7,927 nt of DNA from Acidobacteriota bacterium. Its GTDB lineage: Bacteria; Acidobacteriota; Blastocatellia; Pyrinomonadales; Pyrinomonadaceae. The DNA is taken from NCBI GenBank assembly GCA_020201365.1, contig JAIVGV010000348.1, positions 1 through 7,927 on the forward strand, given 5' to 3'. The translations under genes were made by a program, and so were the position numbers. Positions 5,571 to 7,927 of the stretch are shown one piece after another. Position 1 is the first letter of the stretch, and every line of letters begins with the position of its first letter. The notes under the pieces are model-generated. The model worked only from the letters and a program-made list of their open reading frames with translations. It was not told the origin of the DNA and ran no database searches.

Positions 5571-6733
5571 TTGAACCTTCTCGGTACGCGCGCGCCGACG
5601 CCGCAGGTGATCTCGTAGGAGATCGTCCCGGCGTCGCGCGCCAAGTCTTCCGCCGTGACGCCGCAGTCGCCGTCCGTGCCGATGAGCGTCGCCACGTCTT
5701 CGCAAGTGACGCCGGGCACGTCCGTCACGTCAACGACCGTCAAGTCCATCGAGACGCGACCGACGACCGGCGCGTAATGACCGCGCACGACGACGCGGGC
5801 GCGGTTCGAGAGCGCGCGCCGGTAGCCGTCCGCGTAGCCGACGGGCAGCGTCGCGATCAGGCTCGCGCGCGCGAGCGTGTGCGTGCGCCCGTAGCCGACG
5901 GTCTCGCCCGCGGGCACGCGCTTCAGAAGAGTGATGCGCGAGCGCAGCGCCATCACGGGTCGCAGGCGCGGCGGCTCTCCTTGCGGGCGGAGCACGTCGC
6001 GCCAGAGACCGTAGAGCACGCCGCCGGGTCGCACCATCGTCGCGCGCGCCGCGGCTTCGGCGAACGTCGCCGCGGAGTTCGACAGGTGCTCGACCTCCGG
6101 CTCGTGCCCCGCCGCGCGGAAACTTTCGACCGCCGACGCGAAGCGCCGCGCCTGCTCGTGCGTGAACCCGACCGCGTCCGCCTCGTCCGCCGAGGTGAAG
6201 TGCGTCAGCAGACCGCCGACGCGCAGGTTACGAAACTCGCGCAGCCGCGAGGCGAACTCCGCCGCCGCGTCCGCGCGCACGGCGAGCCGGTTCATCCCCG
6301 TGTCAATGTTGACGTGAATCTCCGCGTCTGCCCCGGCGTCGCGCGCCGCGCGGTCGAACGCCTCCGCCGCGTCGAGCCGGAAGATGATCGGCGTGAGCCG
6401 CTCTCGCACGCACAGCGCCGCCTGCCCCTCCCAAAACCCTTCGAAGCACAGGATCGGCTTCGTGACGCCAGCCGCGCGCAGCCCGACACCCTCTTCGGGG
6501 AGCGCGACGGCGAACCAGTCCGCTCCCTCGCGCTCTAACCTGCGCGCGCAACTCGGCGAGCCGTGACCGTAGGCGTCAGCCTTCACGACGCACATCACCT
6601 TCACGCCCGCGCCGACCACGCGCCGCACCTCGCGCAGGTTCGACGCGAGCGCGTCGAGATCGATCTCCGCCCACGTCGGTCTCCCGCCCGCGGGCGCGCG
6701 CGCGTTGTCGTTCCCGTTTCCTTCGTCGCTCAT
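5558..6733 (-). CDS. alr: Alanine racemase
   Basis: This PLP enzyme converts L-Ala to D-Ala in the cytoplasm for peptidoglycan precursors. The 391 residues are of normal length plus a short polar N-terminal extension (1-18). The PLP lysine is K51 in V-V-K-A-D-A-Y-G-H-G, the barrel continues with I-D-T-G-M-N-R (143-149), and the second catalytic base, tyrosine, is Y281 in V-G-Y-G-R-T-H. V-G-Y-A-D-G-Y (298-304) and S-M-D (328-330) are typical active-site motifs of the C-terminal beta domain. Start: ATG at 6733, with GGAAGAG (6735-6741) just upstream. It follows dnaB on the same strand, as in E. coli, but a terminator lies between, so it probably has its own promoter or depends on read-through. 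The last codons and the TAG stop lie in an inverted repeat. Confidence 0.96.
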   Translation of the reverse strand: MSDEGNGNDNARAPAGGRPTWAEIDLDALASNLREVRRVVGAGVKVMCVVKADAYGHGSPSCARRLEREGADWFAVALPEEGVGLRAAGVTKPILCFEGFWEGQAALCVRERLTPIIFRLDAAEAFDRAARDAGADAEIHVNIDTGMNRLAVRADAAAEFASRLREFRNLRVGGLLTHFTSADEADAVGFTHEQARRFASAVESFRAAGHEPEVEHLSNSAATFAEAAARATMVRPGGVLYGLWRDVLRPQGEPPRLRPVMALRSRITLLKRVPAGETVGYGRTHTLARASLIATLPVGYADGYRRALSNRARVVVRGHYAPVVGRVSMDLTVVDVTDVPGVTCEDVATLIGTDGDCGVTAEDLARDAGTISYEITCGVGARVPRRFKPGV

Positions 6734-6771
6734 TCTCTTCCGCCGGTCGCCCGCGGCGAAGCGTGCGATAG

Positions 6772-6813
6772 AAAACGGGCGGCTGTCAAACCCGTATGAC
6801 AGCCGCCCGTTTT
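6772..6813 (-). terminator. Rho-independent terminator after dnaB (bidirectional in form)
   Basis: Perfect 17-bp arms 6772-6788 and 6797-6813 enclose an 8-nt loop (6789-6796). The GC-rich core GGGCGGCTGTCA is flanked by AAAA on one side and TTTT on the other, so either strand yields a hairpin ending in U residues. It begins 28 nt past the dnaB stop and precedes alr, so it most likely ends the dnaB transcript. Confidence 0.85.
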
Positions 6814-6841
6814 GAATTCCGCCGTGACGCGCGCGCCCGCG

Positions 6842-7927
6842 CTACTCGCGCCACATGTTCTCGAACCGCGTGAACTCTTTGAGGAACGCGAGCTTCACCG
6901 TGCCCGTCGGGCCGTTGCGCTGCTTGGCGAGGATGATCTCGGCGAGCCCCGCGTTCTCCTCCGTCCGGTTGTACTGCTCCTCGCGGTAGATGAACGCGAC
7001 CACGTCCGCGTCCTGCTCAATACTGTTATGGACGAAGATGTCGTCGGCGATGAAGTTGTGATGTTCCTCGACGGTGAGATCATAAACGTCCGTCTCGCCA
7101 TCGGGCTCAATCGCGACGACCGTGTCCCAAAACACGTCGCTCTTCGCCAGTAGAGAAAGCTCATCTGAGAGTACGGCGTCGGCGATCAAGGCGGCGCGCT
7201 CGCGGCTCACGTTCTGTTTGTAGATGCTCGTGCCGCAGTACGCCGTGCCTATGCCCGCGAACATCTGTCGCGTCGTGATGCCATGCTCGACCATCGCGGG
7301 GACGACATACTTCTTCCAGACCTCGTGCGGGATGCTGTCACGGTTGGTGTTCGCCTTGGTCTGTGAGATGAACGCCCTCACCTTTGCGAGCGCGCCCGTC
7401 TTGTAAAGACCGACCGCGCCTATCTCGTCAATGAAGGTTTCAATGTCGGTCTTGCCGCTGACGATGACGTGGTACTGATCTCTGCCCTTACCCTTCTGGC
7501 TAATTCTTCTGAGTCGCGCGTTGATGCCGACTTGCAGGAGGAGCGACAGAACGTCAGTCGCCAGCGCGTAGCTACTCGTGGCGTAATAGATTCCGGGGTG
7601 GTGCTTGCCGCCCTTCTCGTCCGCCCAGACGCAGCCGTCGGTCGCCCACAGGTGGCGCAGGAACAACGCGACCGCCTCGCGCGGCTGCTCGAAGACTTTG
7701 CCGGGGATGAACTTCTCGTGCGAGCGCAGCCCCCAGACGCCTAAAGTCTGCAGCCACTCCGTCACGGCGCTGCGCACGCCGTGTGTGTGGTGGCGCGTCG
7801 ACGAGAGATAGACTTGGAACCACTGGCGCTCGCTTCGGACGCGCGGCTCCACCTCGCCGCCGAAGACCTCGGAGGCGAGCGAAGCGACTGACGCCGCGAG
7901 GTCTCTCTCTCTCGTCGTGTATTGAAT
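6842..7927 (-). CDS. dnaB: Replicative DNA helicase DnaB, 3' part, interrupted by an intein (5' end beyond window)
   Basis: DnaB is the hexameric helicase that unwinds DNA at the replication fork. The frame is open to the right edge, and 361 residues are visible. The host part is only the last 60 residues (6845-7024), beginning S-I-E-Q-D-A-D-V-V-A-F-I-Y-R and containing E-I-I-L-A-K-Q-R-N-G-P-T-G, both standard DnaB C-terminal motifs, and ending in M-W-R-E. Everything upstream in view is intein. The ATPase Walker motifs and N-terminal domain lie outside. The apparent first start in this frame (GTG at 7852) is internal and not a real start. The TAG stop is at 6842-6844. Confidence 0.95.
   Translation of the reverse strand: MQYTTRERDLAASVASLASEVFGGEVEPRVRSERQWFQVYLSSTRHHTHGVRSAVTEWLQTLGVWGLRSHEKFIPGKVFEQPREAVALFLRHLWATDGCVWADEKGGKHHPGIYYATSSYALATDVLSLLLQVGINARLRRISQKGKGRDQYHVIVSGKTDIETFIDEIGAVGLYKTGALAKVRAFISQTKANTNRDSIPHEVWKKYVVPAMVEHGITTRQMFAGIGTAYCGTSIYKQNVSRERAALIADAVLSDELSLLAKSDVFWDTVVAIEPDGETDVYDLTVEEHHNFIADDIFVHNSIEQDADVVAFIYREEQYNRTEENAGLAEIILAKQRNGPTGTVKLAFLKEFTRFENMWRE
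7025..7927 (-). mobile_element. DnaB intein with LAGLIDADG-type homing endonuclease (C-terminal part)
   Basis: This protein-splicing element is excised from the DnaB precursor, and its endonuclease domain spreads the coding DNA to intein-free alleles. At least 301 residues are visible and the N-terminal splicing block is off the edge. The C-terminal blocks are clear: D-V-Y-D-L-T-V-E-E-H-H-N-F-I-A-D-D (block F), then I-F-V-H-N (block G). The terminal His-Asn is at 7025-7030, and the +1 nucleophile is Ser (7022-7024). The second LAGLIDADG-like block (L-F-L-R-H-L-W-A-T-D-G-C-V-W, about 7625-7666) keeps its acidic Asp, so the nuclease may be active. The S-I-E-Q-D insertion point is the one used by the Synechocystis DnaB intein. 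By eye the A/T content is higher than in neighbouring genes, which suits a transferred element. Confidence 0.92.

Noticed and set aside
6784..6789. Perfect TTGACA (minus strand) as the -35 of an alr promoter
   Set aside because: It is part of the terminator palindrome and no -10-like hexamer lies 16-18 nt downstream (TATCGC is only 13 nt away).

Overview
This GC-rich window reads as ordinary bacterial chromosome. It holds RadA, an NAD(P)-dependent glutamate dehydrogenase (GDH), alanine racemase and DnaB, mixed with intergenic palindromes and one repetitive surface or tail-fibre-like protein. The gene set and style (a large repeat protein ending in a Cys-bracketed tail, a stand-alone TonB-like protein, a DnaB intein) would fit Acidobacteriota, perhaps Blastocatellia. 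That placement is an impression from gene style; nothing here is a marker that proves it.

Layout from left to right. Positions 2-1138 (+) are the 3' part of a secreted or structural repeat protein with five 51-bp tandem units. radA (1188-2567, -) converges on it and has a plausible promoter upstream. A 34-bp near-perfect palindrome (2649-2726) lies between radA and the next gene. Positions 2739-3101 (-) encode an ArsC-family thioredoxin-fold protein, 15 nt behind gdh (3117-4409, -), so the two look co-transcribed. A 253-bp divergent gap separates gdh from a TonB-like gene (4663-5478, +). That gene converges on alr (5558-6733, -) across a long inverted repeat that also supplies the alr stop codon. 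A rho-independent terminator (6772-6813) separates alr from the 3' end of dnaB (6842 to the right edge, -), which is interrupted by an intein with homing-endonuclease features. dnaB followed by alr is also the order in E. coli.

The main discovery is the ArsC-family gene. An ORF finder sees only a 102-codon frame starting at a GTG (3047). Upstream in the same frame are an excellent Shine-Dalgarno, an ATG (3101), 12 codons, then an in-frame TGA exactly where the family has its catalytic Cys: K-P-T-(TGA)-T-T-C. A 7-bp stem with a 5-nt loop whose second base is G follows the TGA, with the loop starting 31 nt downstream. That geometry fits the bacterial SECIS consensus. I read it as a 120-residue selenoprotein with Sec at residue 13, in an apparent operon with GDH. 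A sequencing error or a nonsense mutation has not been excluded.

The rest is housekeeping: recombinational repair (RadA), replication (DnaB), peptidoglycan D-Ala supply (Alr), amino-acid carbon/nitrogen balance (GDH) and possibly envelope energy transduction (the TonB-like protein). No RNA gene, CRISPR array, transposase or replication origin was seen. No gap between genes exceeds 300 bases.
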